Below, in pieces: positions 16,124-25,310 of a DNA stretch of 64,000 bases. The notes under the pieces were generated by a model, which was not told where the DNA came from, ran no database searches, and was given only the letters and a program-made list of their open reading frames with translations. The translations under genes and the position numbers were made by a program. The stretch covers positions 1-64,000 of the forward strand of contig CAJTNC010000001.1 in NCBI GenBank assembly GCA_910577955.1, given 5' to 3'. This DNA comes from an uncultured Lachnospiraceae bacterium (lineage in GTDB: Bacteria > Bacillota > Clostridia > Lachnospirales > Lachnospiraceae). The number at the start of each line of letters is the position of its first letter. The first letter of the stretch is position 1.

Positions 16124-17461
16124 CTATTTTTTCTCTTTCATTTCCCCAAACACATATTTCTTCGCCGGCAGCATGAACAAAAGCGCCTTGCAGATATTAT
16201 CTGCGATCATACAGTACCAGACCGCCTGCAGATCAAGCTTCCACACCGTCACACAGAGAAATGTAAACAGGATCCGGATCCCCCACATGCTTCCCGTCTC
16301 CGCAAAAAATGCGTAGCGGGTGCGTCCCATGCCGTAATAAATTCCCTCAAGAACGATCATCAGTCCGAAAAACGGCTCCGAAAACGCCACCAGCCGAAGC
16401 ATTGCAGCTCCCAGCGACGCCACCTCCCAAACCGGAGTAAACAGGCTCATCAGCGGATAAGATACAAAGTAGAGAATCACGCCGGAAAGAAACATCATTC
16501 CGACTGTCAGCGCAATACTTAACTTACTGACCATCTCCAGTTTTTCCCTGTTGTTCTCTCCGAGAGAAATCCCCACCAGCGTGGAAGTCGCCGTCCGCAG
16601 TCCGTATCCGGGGACATAAAAGATCGTCTCCGCCGTAACGGCTATGGAGTGGGCCGCAAAGACTGCCGTCCCCATTCCGGAAACCAGTCCTGCAAACACC
16701 ACATATCCCAGACAGGAAGCCATGTTCGTCCCCAATACCGGTACACCGATATCCACGCATTCTTTTAGTAATTGTCCGTCTGCGCGAAAACTCTTCCACC
16801 TCCAGTGCAGCTTCTTATTTTTTCTGTACGCGATGAACATAAGCAAACCGGACACGGTATATGATGCCGCAGAAGCTGCCGCCGCCCCGGTCACCCTCAA
16901 CCCGGCCGTATAAATCAGCAGATAGTTCAACACCGCATTTAAAAGATTGCTTCCGATGCTGATGAGCATCGGCGTCTTTGTATCCTTTGTGCCCCGGATG
17001 GCCGCCCCCAGAATAATGCCTGCGCTCCTGAAAACCATAGGCAGGCTGATAATCATAAAGTAGACGGAAGCTTCTCTTTGTATCGCTTCCTCCGCCCCCA
17101 TCCACACCGGGATATAGGGACTCAACAGTATGGAAACGCCGCCTGTCAGCACACCGAAAAAAACCGTCAGCAAAAGCGCCTGTTCCGATATCTTTCTGAT
17201 CTGTTTTTCATTGCTGCAGCCCACCGCTCTGGAAATCATCGCCAACACTGCCACACCTGCCGCGCCGGAAATGCTGTTGATCAGCCAAGTGATCGTCGTC
17301 GTCACACTGACCGCCGCCGTCGCCTGTTCTCCAAGCCTTCCCACCATCGCCGTGTCCACATACTGCAGTAAAGTACGCAGCACCTCTTCCAACAGCGTCG
17401 GTATCGACAATGTGACCAGCATCCGCAGCACTTCTTTTCTGTCCGCTCTTTTCTGTTCCAT
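16124..17461 (-). CDS. MATE-family efflux transporter
   Basis: A 445-residue membrane protein with twelve predicted helices in two similar halves, as expected for the multidrug and toxic compound extrusion family (NorM/DinF branch). The N-terminal TIPTLLEEVLRTLLQYVDTAMVGRLG block and the internal repeat around LGTNMASCLGYVVFAGLVSGMG are typical. Such proteins export cationic compounds against Na+ or H+. The ATG at 17461 has GGAAGG 7 bases upstream; an earlier in-frame start at 17485 lacks a site. The gene is divergent from the MBOAT gene, with 139 bases between them. The substrate is unknown. Confidence 0.9.
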   Translation of the reverse strand: MEQKRADRKEVLRMLVTLSIPTLLEEVLRTLLQYVDTAMVGRLGEQATAAVSVTTTITWLINSISGAAGVAVLAMISRAVGCSNEKQIRKISEQALLLTVFFGVLTGGVSILLSPYIPVWMGAEEAIQREASVYFMIISLPMVFRSAGIILGAAIRGTKDTKTPMLISIGSNLLNAVLNYLLIYTAGLRVTGAAAASAASYTVSGLLMFIAYRKNKKLHWRWKSFRADGQLLKECVDIGVPVLGTNMASCLGYVVFAGLVSGMGTAVFAAHSIAVTAETIFYVPGYGLRTATSTLVGISLGENNREKLEMVSKLSIALTVGMMFLSGVILYFVSYPLMSLFTPVWEVASLGAAMLRLVAFSEPFFGLMIVLEGIYYGMGRTRYAFFAETGSMWGIRILFTFLCVTVWKLDLQAVWYCMIADNICKALLFMLPAKKYVFGEMKEKK

Positions 17462-17531
17462 ATCGATCCTTCCTAATATGCACAATCCCTTTACTTAATT
17501 TTATGATAACCCGCTTTTTATCCTGTAATAT

Positions 17532-17560
17532 TTGACAACTAACTCTTCACCCGCTATACT
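17532..17560 (+). promoter_or_regulatory. Consensus sigma-A promoter of the MBOAT/DHHW operon
   Basis: TTGACA (17532-17537), exactly 17 bases, then TATACT (17555-17560). The start of transcription would be near 17567, about 34 bases before the ATG. Confidence 0.8.
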
Positions 17561-17600
17561 GAAAAAGCTATATTATCCCACGATAAAAGGATGTTTTAAG

Positions 17601-19049
17601 ATGCTTTTCCCAAGTGAAATTTTTTTGTTCGTATTTCTTCCGGCAGTGCTGCTTCTCTATTATGTTCTGCCCCGCAACGCAAAACCATTAAAAAATATTC
17701 TGTTGTTCCTTGCCAGTCTGTTTTTCTATGCATGGGGGGAGCCGGAATATGTTTTTCTCATGCTTCTTGTCATCCTTCTCAGTTATCTGTCCGGTATTTT
17801 GATCGATCATCTGCTGAAATCCGCGGACGACAGGCTCCACGCACCGTCCTTATGTTCCAAAAAAACCGCAGCCCTGCTCGTGCTGATACTAACCGTCTGT
17901 ATGGATCTCGGCATCCTCGGTTGGTTTAAATACAGTACTTTCGTTTTAAACCAGTTAAATATACGCCTGCACACTAATTTTACTCTTCCGCTTCTCGCTC
18001 TGCCTATCGGAATTTCTTTCTTTACTTTTCAGGCGATGTCCTACGTATTCGACATCTACCGAAGACAGGCCAAAGCGCAGAAAAATCCCTTGCTGGTGGG
18101 TCTTTATATTTCCCTGTTTCCGCAGCTGATCGCCGGCCCCATCGTACGCTACGAAACCATTGCCGCGCAGATGGAGCATCGCGTCGAAACATTTGAAGAT
18201 TTCTCGGCGGGTATCGCAAGGTTTTGTATCGGGCTTGGCAAAAAGGTGCTGCTTGCCAACAACATGGCCCTTATCGCAGACAACGCTTTTAAGATGATTT
18301 TTTCCGGCCGCTATGGGGCTTCCGTCGCCACTGCATGGCTAGGCGCCGTCTCCTATACTTTACAGATATTTTTCGACTTTTCCGGCTATTCGGATATGGC
18401 TATCGGATTGGGCCTGATGTTCGGTTTTCATTTTGAAGAAAATTTCAACTATCCTTATATTTCCGCCACCGTTTCCGAGTTCTGGAGAAGATGGCACATA
18501 TCCCTGCAGACTTGGTTCAGAGACTATGTTTATTTCCCTCTGGGCGGCAGCAGAGTCCCCTTAAAAAGACTGGTATGCAACCTTTTTATCGTCTGGCTTT
18601 TAACCGGTATCTGGCACGGCGCAAGTTTTACATTTATCGCTTGGGGACTTCTGTATTTTGTCCTGCTCACTTTTGAAAAACTCACCGGCCTTAACAAAAA
18701 GCGCTTTTGGTGGAGTCATCTTTATACTATGTTTTTCGTAATGCTGGGCTGGGTCATCTTCCGATCCCCGACACTGAGCGATGCCTTTATCTACTTAAAA
18801 GCCATGTTCGGAATCGGCGCTTCGGGACTTATGGACAGCAGCGTTTTACCTTATCTGCGGCAGAACCTCGTCTATTATGTGGCGGCTTTTATCTGTTGTG
18901 TGCCGGTCTTTCCTTTTTTAGAAAAGAAGTTCGCATCTTCCCGGATATGGCAGGGCGCATATGTTATCGGAATTTCGGCTATTTTTATATTGTCCCTGTC
19001 CTTTATCAGCAATAACGCTTACAGCCCTTTTATTTACTTTAACTTTTAA
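17601..19049 (+). CDS. MBOAT-family membrane O-acyltransferase
   Basis: A 482-residue polytopic protein of the membrane-bound O-acyltransferase family, in the AlgI/DltB/PatA branch. The core motif WRRWHISLQTWFRDYVYFPLGG near residue 295 and the catalytic His in LTGIWHGASFTF near 340 are intact, and the N-terminal FPSEIFLFVFLPAVLLLYY is usual for this branch. Such proteins pass acyl groups across the membrane to a partner that modifies an extracellular polymer. I chose the ATG at 17601 (AAAGG about 10 bases upstream); the ATG at 17591 reads into a stop. A DHHW/AlgJ-like partner gene follows 20 bases downstream. No dlt genes are nearby, so teichoic acid D-alanylation is not implied; acetylation of a wall or capsule polymer is more likely. 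Confidence 0.92.
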   Translation: MLFPSEIFLFVFLPAVLLLYYVLPRNAKPLKNILLFLASLFFYAWGEPEYVFLMLLVILLSYLSGILIDHLLKSADDRLHAPSLCSKKTAALLVLILTVCMDLGILGWFKYSTFVLNQLNIRLHTNFTLPLLALPIGISFFTFQAMSYVFDIYRRQAKAQKNPLLVGLYISLFPQLIAGPIVRYETIAAQMEHRVETFEDFSAGIARFCIGLGKKVLLANNMALIADNAFKMIFSGRYGASVATAWLGAVSYTLQIFFDFSGYSDMAIGLGLMFGFHFEENFNYPYISATVSEFWRRWHISLQTWFRDYVYFPLGGSRVPLKRLVCNLFIVWLLTGIWHGASFTFIAWGLLYFVLLTFEKLTGLNKKRFWWSHLYTMFFVMLGWVIFRSPTLSDAFIYLKAMFGIGASGLMDSSVLPYLRQNLVYYVAAFICCVPVFPFLEKKFASSRIWQGAYVIGISAIFILSLSFISNNAYSPFIYFNF

Positions 19050-19069
19050 TGTGAGGTTTGGAGATGCCT

Positions 19070-20146
19070 ATGAAACGCCGCAACACTTTGATCGCTTTTA
19101 TTTTTTTAACCGTCATCTTTATCCTGCCCTCCGTAACTCTTGGGTACAGGCGCTTCTCCGCGCAGGAGGCTCCCTCTTCCGTTAAGGAAACACAAACGTC
19201 GGAAACCGAAGAGAGTAATATTTATATTGCGTTCCACAAGTCCATGAAAGATGCCCTTACCGCTTTCACCGATCAGCTTTTTTTCAAAAAACAGCTTATC
19301 ACTCTCAACATGAAGACCACCACTATTTTATCCGGCGGTTCCTATTTTGAATCCGCGCAGGTTCTGCCCGGAAAAGAGGGCTGGCTCTTCTATAAAGCCG
19401 ACACAGAAGAAGAACATCCCCTTCGGGATTACGCCGGATCAAACCGCTACACAGAGGAAGAGCTTGCACAGATCGCATCCAACCTGAAAGAAACTCAGGA
19501 CTATTTTTTGAACCAGTGGGACGTGCCGCTCTATATCGTATCTATCCCCAACAAAGAAATCCTTTACAACGAATATATGCCGGAAACCGTTCTCCGGCTG
19601 CATCCCCAGTCTCGGGAGGGACAGCTGATAGACTACATGAAAGGACGCCCTGATATTTCCTATTTTTCTTTAAGGGATACCTTTGTAAACGCCAAATCAG
19701 ATCCCGTCCCTCTGTATTATAAAACGGATACGCACTGGAATCTCTTTGGCGCCTATGTCGGTCTGCAGGAAATTTTTCAACAGGTGTACGGAAACGGTAT
19801 CCCCGCTGACAGTTCCTGCTTTCACTTAGAATCGGAAGATCACCCCGGAGATCTGGCGCTCCTTACCGGCATTCCGGAGCAATTTCCCACAGATGCCTAT
19901 TATGTGCCAAACCCCGGGTTTGCAGATCCCGCCCAGTACCATGACCAGACATTGCTGGTCATCGGCGATTCTTTCGGCGAAGACTTGAGCGAAATCGCAG
20001 AATCCTATTACAGGCAGGTTCACTATGTTCATTTTGAGACTTTTCAAGCAAAGGATATGGCATCCTACCAACCTGACCTTGTCATATGGGAATGTGTGGA
20101 ACGCTATATGGACGACTTAAAAGACAGACGGCTGATGGAACAATAA
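19070..20146 (+). CDS. DHHW-family extracellular partner of the O-acyltransferase (AlgJ/AlgX-like)
   Basis: A 358-residue protein with one N-terminal membrane anchor (residues 4-24) and an exported SGNH-like domain. The sequence YYKTDTHWNLFGAYVGLQEI near residue 225 carries the D-x-H-W signature of DHHW/AlgJ/AlgX proteins, GDSFGED near 305 supplies the SGNH serine, and the end PDLVIWECVERY fits the family. These proteins accept an acyl group from an MBOAT partner and transfer it to a polysaccharide outside the membrane. The ATG at 19070 has GGAG 6 bases upstream. An ATG at 19064 is too close to that site. It overlaps nothing and ends 3 bases before the convergent ABC transporter gene. The acceptor polymer is not known. 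Confidence 0.85.
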   Translation: MKRRNTLIAFIFLTVIFILPSVTLGYRRFSAQEAPSSVKETQTSETEESNIYIAFHKSMKDALTAFTDQLFFKKQLITLNMKTTTILSGGSYFESAQVLPGKEGWLFYKADTEEEHPLRDYAGSNRYTEEELAQIASNLKETQDYFLNQWDVPLYIVSIPNKEILYNEYMPETVLRLHPQSREGQLIDYMKGRPDISYFSLRDTFVNAKSDPVPLYYKTDTHWNLFGAYVGLQEIFQQVYGNGIPADSSCFHLESEDHPGDLALLTGIPEQFPTDAYYVPNPGFADPAQYHDQTLLVIGDSFGEDLSEIAESYYRQVHYVHFETFQAKDMASYQPDLVIWECVERYMDDLKDRRLMEQ

Positions 20147-20149
20147 CCG

Positions 20150-21910
20150 CTACTTTAACTCGTTTGCCATCTCATAAAAATGATAATACATCCCTTTCAA
20201 CTCCATCAGTTCATCGTGGGTTCCTTCCTCCACGATACCCACCTCCGTCAGCACAAGGATCCTGTCGGAAGTGCGGATCGTGGAGAGCCTGTGGGCAATC
20301 GTCAATGTCGTTCTGCCCTCGGAAAGCTTCGCCAGAGATTTCGCCACCTCAAACTCGCTCTCATTGTCAAGGGCGGAAGTCGCTTCATCCAGAATAATAA
20401 TAGGCGGATTTTTGAGGAACACCCGCGCGATACTGATGCGCTGTTTCTGTCCGCCGGAGAGCTTTACGCCCCGCTCTCCCACATAAGTCTCGTACCCGTC
20501 TTTCAGCTCCATAATGAACTCATGGGCGCCGGCCCGCTTCGCCGCCTCCATCACTTCCTCCTCGGAAGCCCCCGTTTTTCCATAGGCGATGTTCTCAAAC
20601 ACAGTTCCCGAAAACAGATACACATCCTGCTGCACGATGCCGATGCTCTTTCTTAAACTCTTCAGCGTGAAGTTCTTGATATCTCTCCCGTCTAACGTGA
20701 TGCGCCCGGCTGACACGTCATAAAATCTGGGGATCAGATTGCACAACGTCGTCTTCCCGCCGCCGGAAGGTCCCACGATTGCCACTTTCTCCCCCGCCTG
20801 TATGGAAAGATTCAGATGGCTGAAGACCTGATTATGGTCGTCAGGATACTCAAAGTTCACATCCTCAAATACGATATTGCCCGCCGGCTTTTTAAGTTCC
20901 ACCGCTCCCGGTTCATCAAATATCTCAATATCCGCATCCATGATCTGCAAAAATCTCTCGATGCCTGTCATCCCCCGCTGAAACTGTTCGGCAAACTCAA
21001 TGATCCGGCGAATCGTTGCAATCAACGTAGACACATACATGATATAGGCCACCAGATCCCCCGGTTCAATCAGCCCCTTTAACATAAAAGTACCGCCCGC
21101 CACCAGCACGATCAGGTACATCAGACCGTCAAACATCCGCACCGTCGTCTGAAACGCCGCCATATACCGGTAAGTTTCCCGCTTGATATTTAAAAACGCA
21201 CCGTTGTCTTTCTCAAATTTCCCGTTCTCCACCTCTTCGTTGGTGAATGCTTTCACCACTTTTTGTCCCAACAGACTGTCCTCGATCCGCGCATTCAGCT
21301 CTCCGATCTGCTGTCTCTGTTTTCCGAAGGCTCCCCGCATCCGCAGGTTAAAAGTCGTACACACCACCGCCATCACCGGAATGCACAAAAAGACGATCAC
21401 AGTCAAAAGTAAGTTGATCCGGGCAAGCAGGATAAATGCGATGACCGCCTTGATCCCCGCAATAAAAAATTCTTCCGGACAATGATGGGAAAATTCCGTC
21501 ACATCAAACAGATCATTGGTGATCCGCCCCATGATCTGTCCCACCTTCGTATTGTTATAATAGGTGTTGGAGAGCTGCTGTAAATGGCTGTAGGCATCCC
21601 GCCGCATATCCGTCTCGATCTTCGCACCCATAACGTGTCCCATGTTCGCCATATAATAGGCCGCCACACAGTCCACGATCCGCAGCACCAGATAGATACC
21701 CCCGAGGGATGCGATCGTGCTGACCGTCAGAGAGGCCAGATCCTTTATCCCCTCGTTCGTAATATACCGCATGATCATCGGCAGCACCAGTTCGCACAGC
21801 GTCGTAAGCGCGGCGCAGAACAAATCAAGCGCCAGCGTTCCGTAATATTTTCTGAAATAGGGGGTAAACCTCTCCCACAGCTCTCTTGTCTTATATTCCC
21901 TTGTACTCAT
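20150..21910 (-). CDS. ABC exporter, fused membrane and ATPase domains
   Basis: A 586-residue half-transporter of the ABCB/MsbA-like type. Six membrane helices fill residues 1-320, and the nucleotide-binding domain follows with Walker A GPSGGGKTT, the signature LSGGQKQR, Walker B IIILDEATSALD and the switch His in TIAHRLST. Full transporters need two such subunits; no second one is adjacent, so it probably forms a homodimer. Substrates in this group are lipids, peptides or drugs, and none can be named from sequence. The ATG at 21910 has GAGG about 12 bases upstream, a weak spacing. It lies 54 bases after hflC in the same direction and may be co-transcribed. Confidence 0.9.
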   Translation of the reverse strand: MSTREYKTRELWERFTPYFRKYYGTLALDLFCAALTTLCELVLPMIMRYITNEGIKDLASLTVSTIASLGGIYLVLRIVDCVAAYYMANMGHVMGAKIETDMRRDAYSHLQQLSNTYYNNTKVGQIMGRITNDLFDVTEFSHHCPEEFFIAGIKAVIAFILLARINLLLTVIVFLCIPVMAVVCTTFNLRMRGAFGKQRQQIGELNARIEDSLLGQKVVKAFTNEEVENGKFEKDNGAFLNIKRETYRYMAAFQTTVRMFDGLMYLIVLVAGGTFMLKGLIEPGDLVAYIMYVSTLIATIRRIIEFAEQFQRGMTGIERFLQIMDADIEIFDEPGAVELKKPAGNIVFEDVNFEYPDDHNQVFSHLNLSIQAGEKVAIVGPSGGGKTTLCNLIPRFYDVSAGRITLDGRDIKNFTLKSLRKSIGIVQQDVYLFSGTVFENIAYGKTGASEEEVMEAAKRAGAHEFIMELKDGYETYVGERGVKLSGGQKQRISIARVFLKNPPIIILDEATSALDNESEFEVAKSLAKLSEGRTTLTIAHRLSTIRTSDRILVLTEVGIVEEGTHDELMELKGMYYHFYEMANELK

Positions 21911-21964
21911 TGTGAATTTCCGCCTCTCTCCATGATTGATATGAATCAAAACGCCAAAAGCAGC

Positions 21965-22984
21965 CTAATATTGGCCGTTAAAAATCTGGGCGATCGGAGA
22001 ATCCTCCGACAAAATAACCGTCTTATTGTCGCCCTTCACACTTTTCTCCAAAGCGTCCAACGCCCTCACAAAGGAGTAAAAATCCGTTTTCGCTTCGTCA
22101 GAATATGCATCTGAAAGGATGCGCATATACTCCGCCTCTCCCTCCGCTATGGTAGCTTCCGCCTTTGCCTGTGCATCGGAAAGCATAATCGAAACTTCCT
22201 TGTCGGTGGTGTTCTCGATCATCTTCGCCTCCGACTTTCCCTCCGCCGTATACTGGGCGGCGATATTTTCTCTCTCCGAAATCATGCGGGCATAGACAGC
22301 CTGTTTGTTGTCATCCGGCAGATCCAGTTTCTTTACTTCGACCGCCAGAATTTCTATGCCGTACTGCCCTTCTACATGCCCCATCTGTTCCATGATCTTT
22401 TCCGTCAAAGAAGTGATCTCCACCACTTCCTCCTGTCCGGATATCTCCAGATCATTGTTCTTTATTTCGCTGTCAGCCTGCTCTACAGTGATCGTCATCT
22501 TGCCGTCCCTGCTGCGGATGACCTCATCCTGCTTCATATTTGATATCGTATTTTTTGTCGCATTGTAGACGATCGCGTCGATGCGTCCCTCCGCATTGCC
22601 CACAGAGCCGCTCAGCGTCTGGGCAAATTTTAAGGGATCTGTCACATGCCAGAGCACATAACTGTCCACGATCATCGTCTTTTTATCAGAGGTGATCACA
22701 TCCGAAGCCGGCAGATCGTAGATCAACAGTTCTTTCGGAATCGTATCAACGGATTCCACAAAGGGAATCTTAAAGCTCAAGCCCGCCTGTGTCTGCACCC
22801 GCTCCACACGCCCGAACTGCCTGATCAGTTTGAACTGATTCTCCTTCGTGATCACCATAGAATTTAGCAGGAGAACAAAGACCGCCGCGATGATCACGAT
22901 CACCGGGAATATACCGAATCTGCGTTTCTTTTCTCCCTCTTCCGGTTTCTTTATCCCATCAGAATTATAATATTCCAAAGCCAT
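21965..22984 (-). CDS. hflC: HflC, SPFH/band-7 membrane protein
   Basis: A 339-residue protein with one N-terminal membrane helix (about 25-46) and a band-7/SPFH domain. The block NQFKLIRQFGRVERVQTQAGLSF, the KTMIVDSYVLWHVTDP stretch and the helical VYARMISERENIAAQY region are HflC hallmarks. HflC and HflK form a large cage around FtsH and limit its access to membrane substrates in Escherichia coli. Two FtsH genes are in this window but not adjacent. It starts 2 bases after the hflK stop and so is translated with it. The C-terminal 50 residues (VRALDALEKSVKGDNKTVIL) fit the family end. Confidence 0.92.
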   Translation of the reverse strand: MALEYYNSDGIKKPEEGEKKRRFGIFPVIVIIAAVFVLLLNSMVITKENQFKLIRQFGRVERVQTQAGLSFKIPFVESVDTIPKELLIYDLPASDVITSDKKTMIVDSYVLWHVTDPLKFAQTLSGSVGNAEGRIDAIVYNATKNTISNMKQDEVIRSRDGKMTITVEQADSEIKNNDLEISGQEEVVEITSLTEKIMEQMGHVEGQYGIEILAVEVKKLDLPDDNKQAVYARMISERENIAAQYTAEGKSEAKMIENTTDKEVSIMLSDAQAKAEATIAEGEAEYMRILSDAYSDEAKTDFYSFVRALDALEKSVKGDNKTVILSEDSPIAQIFNGQY

Positions 22985-22986
22985 CT

Positions 22987-24021
22987 TTATTCCTCCTCCC
23001 CCGTCTGTTCGGTCTGTTCACTGTTCCGGTTCGTGCCGCCCTCGCCGTTCTGCGTCACAAAACTCTCAAGAGGCAGCATCGTGTTCACTGTGCCGCCGCT
23101 TCCCTGAATGATCAGTTTGATATCCGGCAAAACATCCTCCATCGCCTCGTAAAACATTCTCTTTTTTGTCACATCCGGAAACTTCACATACTCCTGATAC
23201 ATGGAGTTAAACCTCGCGACCTGCCCGTTCGCCTCGTTGATGCGTTCCTGTTTCTCCGCCTCCGCCTCCTGCAGAATCTTGTCCGATTCCGCCTCCGCGT
23301 TCGGTATCTGTTCATTGCGGTATTTATTCGCGTTATTTAACGCTGTCTCTTTTCCCTGTTTTGCCGTCTCCACCTCTTTAAACGCATTTTCCACTTCAGC
23401 CGTGGGCGGCGTAGCATCCTGTATCGTGATGTTGACGAGGGTAATACCGATATCATACGCCTCCAGTTTATCCACGATCATCTGCTTAATGTTCGACTGG
23501 ATCTCATTTTTTCCGGTCGTCAGCACACTGTCCACACTGTAGGAACCGATGGTCGTCCTGATACAATTCTGTGCAATATTTTGCAGCACAAGCTCCGGAT
23601 CCTCGGAAGCATAGAGAGCCTTCACCGGATCGGTCACCCTGTATTCCGCATAAAAGTCCACATAGATGAAATTGTAATCCGAAGTGATCATCAACGCATC
23701 CTGATCGGCTGCGCCATCCCCATCACTATCCTTATAACCGATGGACAGTCCCCTGATCGTAGTGTTTACCTTTGTCACCGACTGGATAAGCGGAATCTTA
23801 AAATGCAGTCCCGGCGTCGTCACTGCTCTGGGGGCCCCAAAGGTGCACACCACCGCCTGCTCTTCTTCCTGAATCGAATAAAAAGATCCGCCCGCAAGGA
23901 TAAGAAGTACCGCCGCCGCAAAAATGATCTTTGCAATCCTCAATCCCTTTTTCAAATTTTCTTTCCGTTCCCTCGGATCTGTCGGCCGCATGCTTCCGGA
24001 CCGCCTATTTCCCAACATCAT
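22987..24021 (-). CDS. hflK: HflK, SPFH/band-7 membrane protein
   Basis: A 344-residue partner of HflC with a short basic cytoplasmic lead, one membrane helix (about 31-49) and the band-7 domain with QEEEQAVVCTFGAPRAVTTPG and NITIQDATPPTAEVENAF, followed by a long charged helix (ANKYRNEQIPNAEAESDKI). The last 20 residues are Glu/Thr-rich. AGGAGG lies upstream; the ATG at 24021 and the next one at 24018 are equally possible. HflKC modulates FtsH in other bacteria; here the complex may serve either FtsH paralogue. Gram-positive bacteria that lack HflKC use other SPFH proteins (flotillins), so its presence is a feature of Clostridia rather than of bacilli. Confidence 0.92.
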   Translation of the reverse strand: MMLGNRRSGSMRPTDPRERKENLKKGLRIAKIIFAAAVLLILAGGSFYSIQEEEQAVVCTFGAPRAVTTPGLHFKIPLIQSVTKVNTTIRGLSIGYKDSDGDGAADQDALMITSDYNFIYVDFYAEYRVTDPVKALYASEDPELVLQNIAQNCIRTTIGSYSVDSVLTTGKNEIQSNIKQMIVDKLEAYDIGITLVNITIQDATPPTAEVENAFKEVETAKQGKETALNNANKYRNEQIPNAEAESDKILQEAEAEKQERINEANGQVARFNSMYQEYVKFPDVTKKRMFYEAMEDVLPDIKLIIQGSGGTVNTMLPLESFVTQNGEGGTNRNSEQTEQTGEEE

Positions 24022-24192
24022 TTTTCTTCCTCCTTTTCTCAGGTAAACGTTCGGCTTTATATTTCTTTATAAAATTTTGCCTTTTCAAAATAAAACTATT
24101 ATCGAATGATTCTAACATATATCTAAATAAGTGTAAATTCTAAATCTCCTTTTTATTGGTGCAGGTTTTTGCGAAAATAAAGGTTGATGATG

Positions 24193-24221
24193 CTGACAGA
24201 GGTTCACTATTGTGCTATACT
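24193..24221 (+). promoter_or_regulatory. Promoter of the unknown gene at 24269
   Basis: CTGACA (24193-24198), a 17-base spacer and TATACT (24216-24221) preceded by an extended TGC. It is the only good promoter in the 247-base gap between the divergent hflK and this gene. Confidence 0.65.
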
Positions 24222-24268
24222 TTGGGTAAGTTTTTCTTGCATTTTTCGCGGCGTGGAGGAGGCTGATC

Positions 24269-25282
24269 ATGAAATTTTCTTATTTAACATATGCGCACCG
24301 AATATGGAAACAGCTTCTTGTCATCGGAAAGACGATAGAGCGGGAAGGTAAAAAATACCATATCATCGGTATGACCTCAGATCATGAAAACAACGCATTT
24401 TTATATATCGTTGAGCCTTTTTCGGAACCTCTTTTTACTGAAAAAAGAAGGAATCGCAGCCATAGGGCATCCTTAAAAATGCAGGAGGAAACGGACAGCG
24501 CCTATCTGCATTGCAGCTGCCTGCGCTTTGGAGACAAATTATTTAAGACTGAGGGCGGCGAAAGCGGCTCTTTACACTTTTCCACGGAAGATTACCGGAC
24601 GATCGAACTATTTCTCTCTATGATAAATGCCGGCTGGATCGTTCCGGACTGGCTGCGTGAAATCGATTGGGAAAACTTACGACTCACCACGCTGAGATTC
24701 CGGAATGTGAAACGGCTTCCCAAATATTCCCCCGAGACGCCTGTCACAATAACCCATAGACCGGATCCCAAACGACATATTACGGAAAAAACAGTTACTC
24801 TGACTGTCGGAAAAAAACGCTCTCTCCGCTTTACGGATCACAGCGGTGAGGAGGTATGGTGCCATATCAATAAAGTTTCTCTGATCGACGTATGGGAAAA
24901 TACCAAAAAAGAACTTAACGACCTGCAGTATACGAAAAAAGTCCCCGAAGAACATTTTCAGGAAATAAAAAAAGATTTTTATCAGACGCTCCGGCAAACC
25001 TGTTCGAAGGGCATGTGTTATATCGGAATAGAATATGAATGCAGCAAAGATTACCAGCTGCAGTTTTATACCAAGGAATATTTAAAGGCCAAACCCGAAG
25101 CCAGTCATGGGAGCGCTGCATTTTTACTGATGCGCTTAAAGCCCGACCACGAGGTTGGATCCCACGGACTGCCCTTGAAGGGAACCGTCATAGATACGCC
25201 TGTTTCTCCCGATACCGTCACGATCCCCGCAGAGCTATTTCTGTATTATGAAAGATCCCCGGAGTGGGAAGAACAGGTTTAA
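24269..25282 (+). CDS. Protein of unknown function
   Basis: A 337-residue soluble protein that I do not recognise. There is no signal peptide, membrane helix or nucleotide-binding loop. The N-terminal part is rich in aromatic and basic residues (YLTYAHRIWKQLLVIGKTI, KKYHIIGMTSDHENNAFLY), a middle part holds two Cys (HCSCLRF), and the second half has long charged stretches (QYTKKVPEEHFQEIKKDFY) and a CSKGMCYIGIEYECSKDY segment. Five Cys in all would allow a metal site, but spacing gives no standard motif. The ATG at 24269 has GGAGGCTGATC upstream and follows a good promoter, so expression is likely. It stands alone between divergent hflK and the convergent GtrII-like gene, 28 bases away. Confidence 0.75.
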   Translation: MKFSYLTYAHRIWKQLLVIGKTIEREGKKYHIIGMTSDHENNAFLYIVEPFSEPLFTEKRRNRSHRASLKMQEETDSAYLHCSCLRFGDKLFKTEGGESGSLHFSTEDYRTIELFLSMINAGWIVPDWLREIDWENLRLTTLRFRNVKRLPKYSPETPVTITHRPDPKRHITEKTVTLTVGKKRSLRFTDHSGEEVWCHINKVSLIDVWENTKKELNDLQYTKKVPEEHFQEIKKDFYQTLRQTCSKGMCYIGIEYECSKDYQLQFYTKEYLKAKPEASHGSAAFLLMRLKPDHEVGSHGLPLKGTVIDTPVSPDTVTIPAELFLYYERSPEWEEQV

Positions 25283-25310
25283 GCCAAAAAACCGCGCTTT
25301 CTGTACTTTT

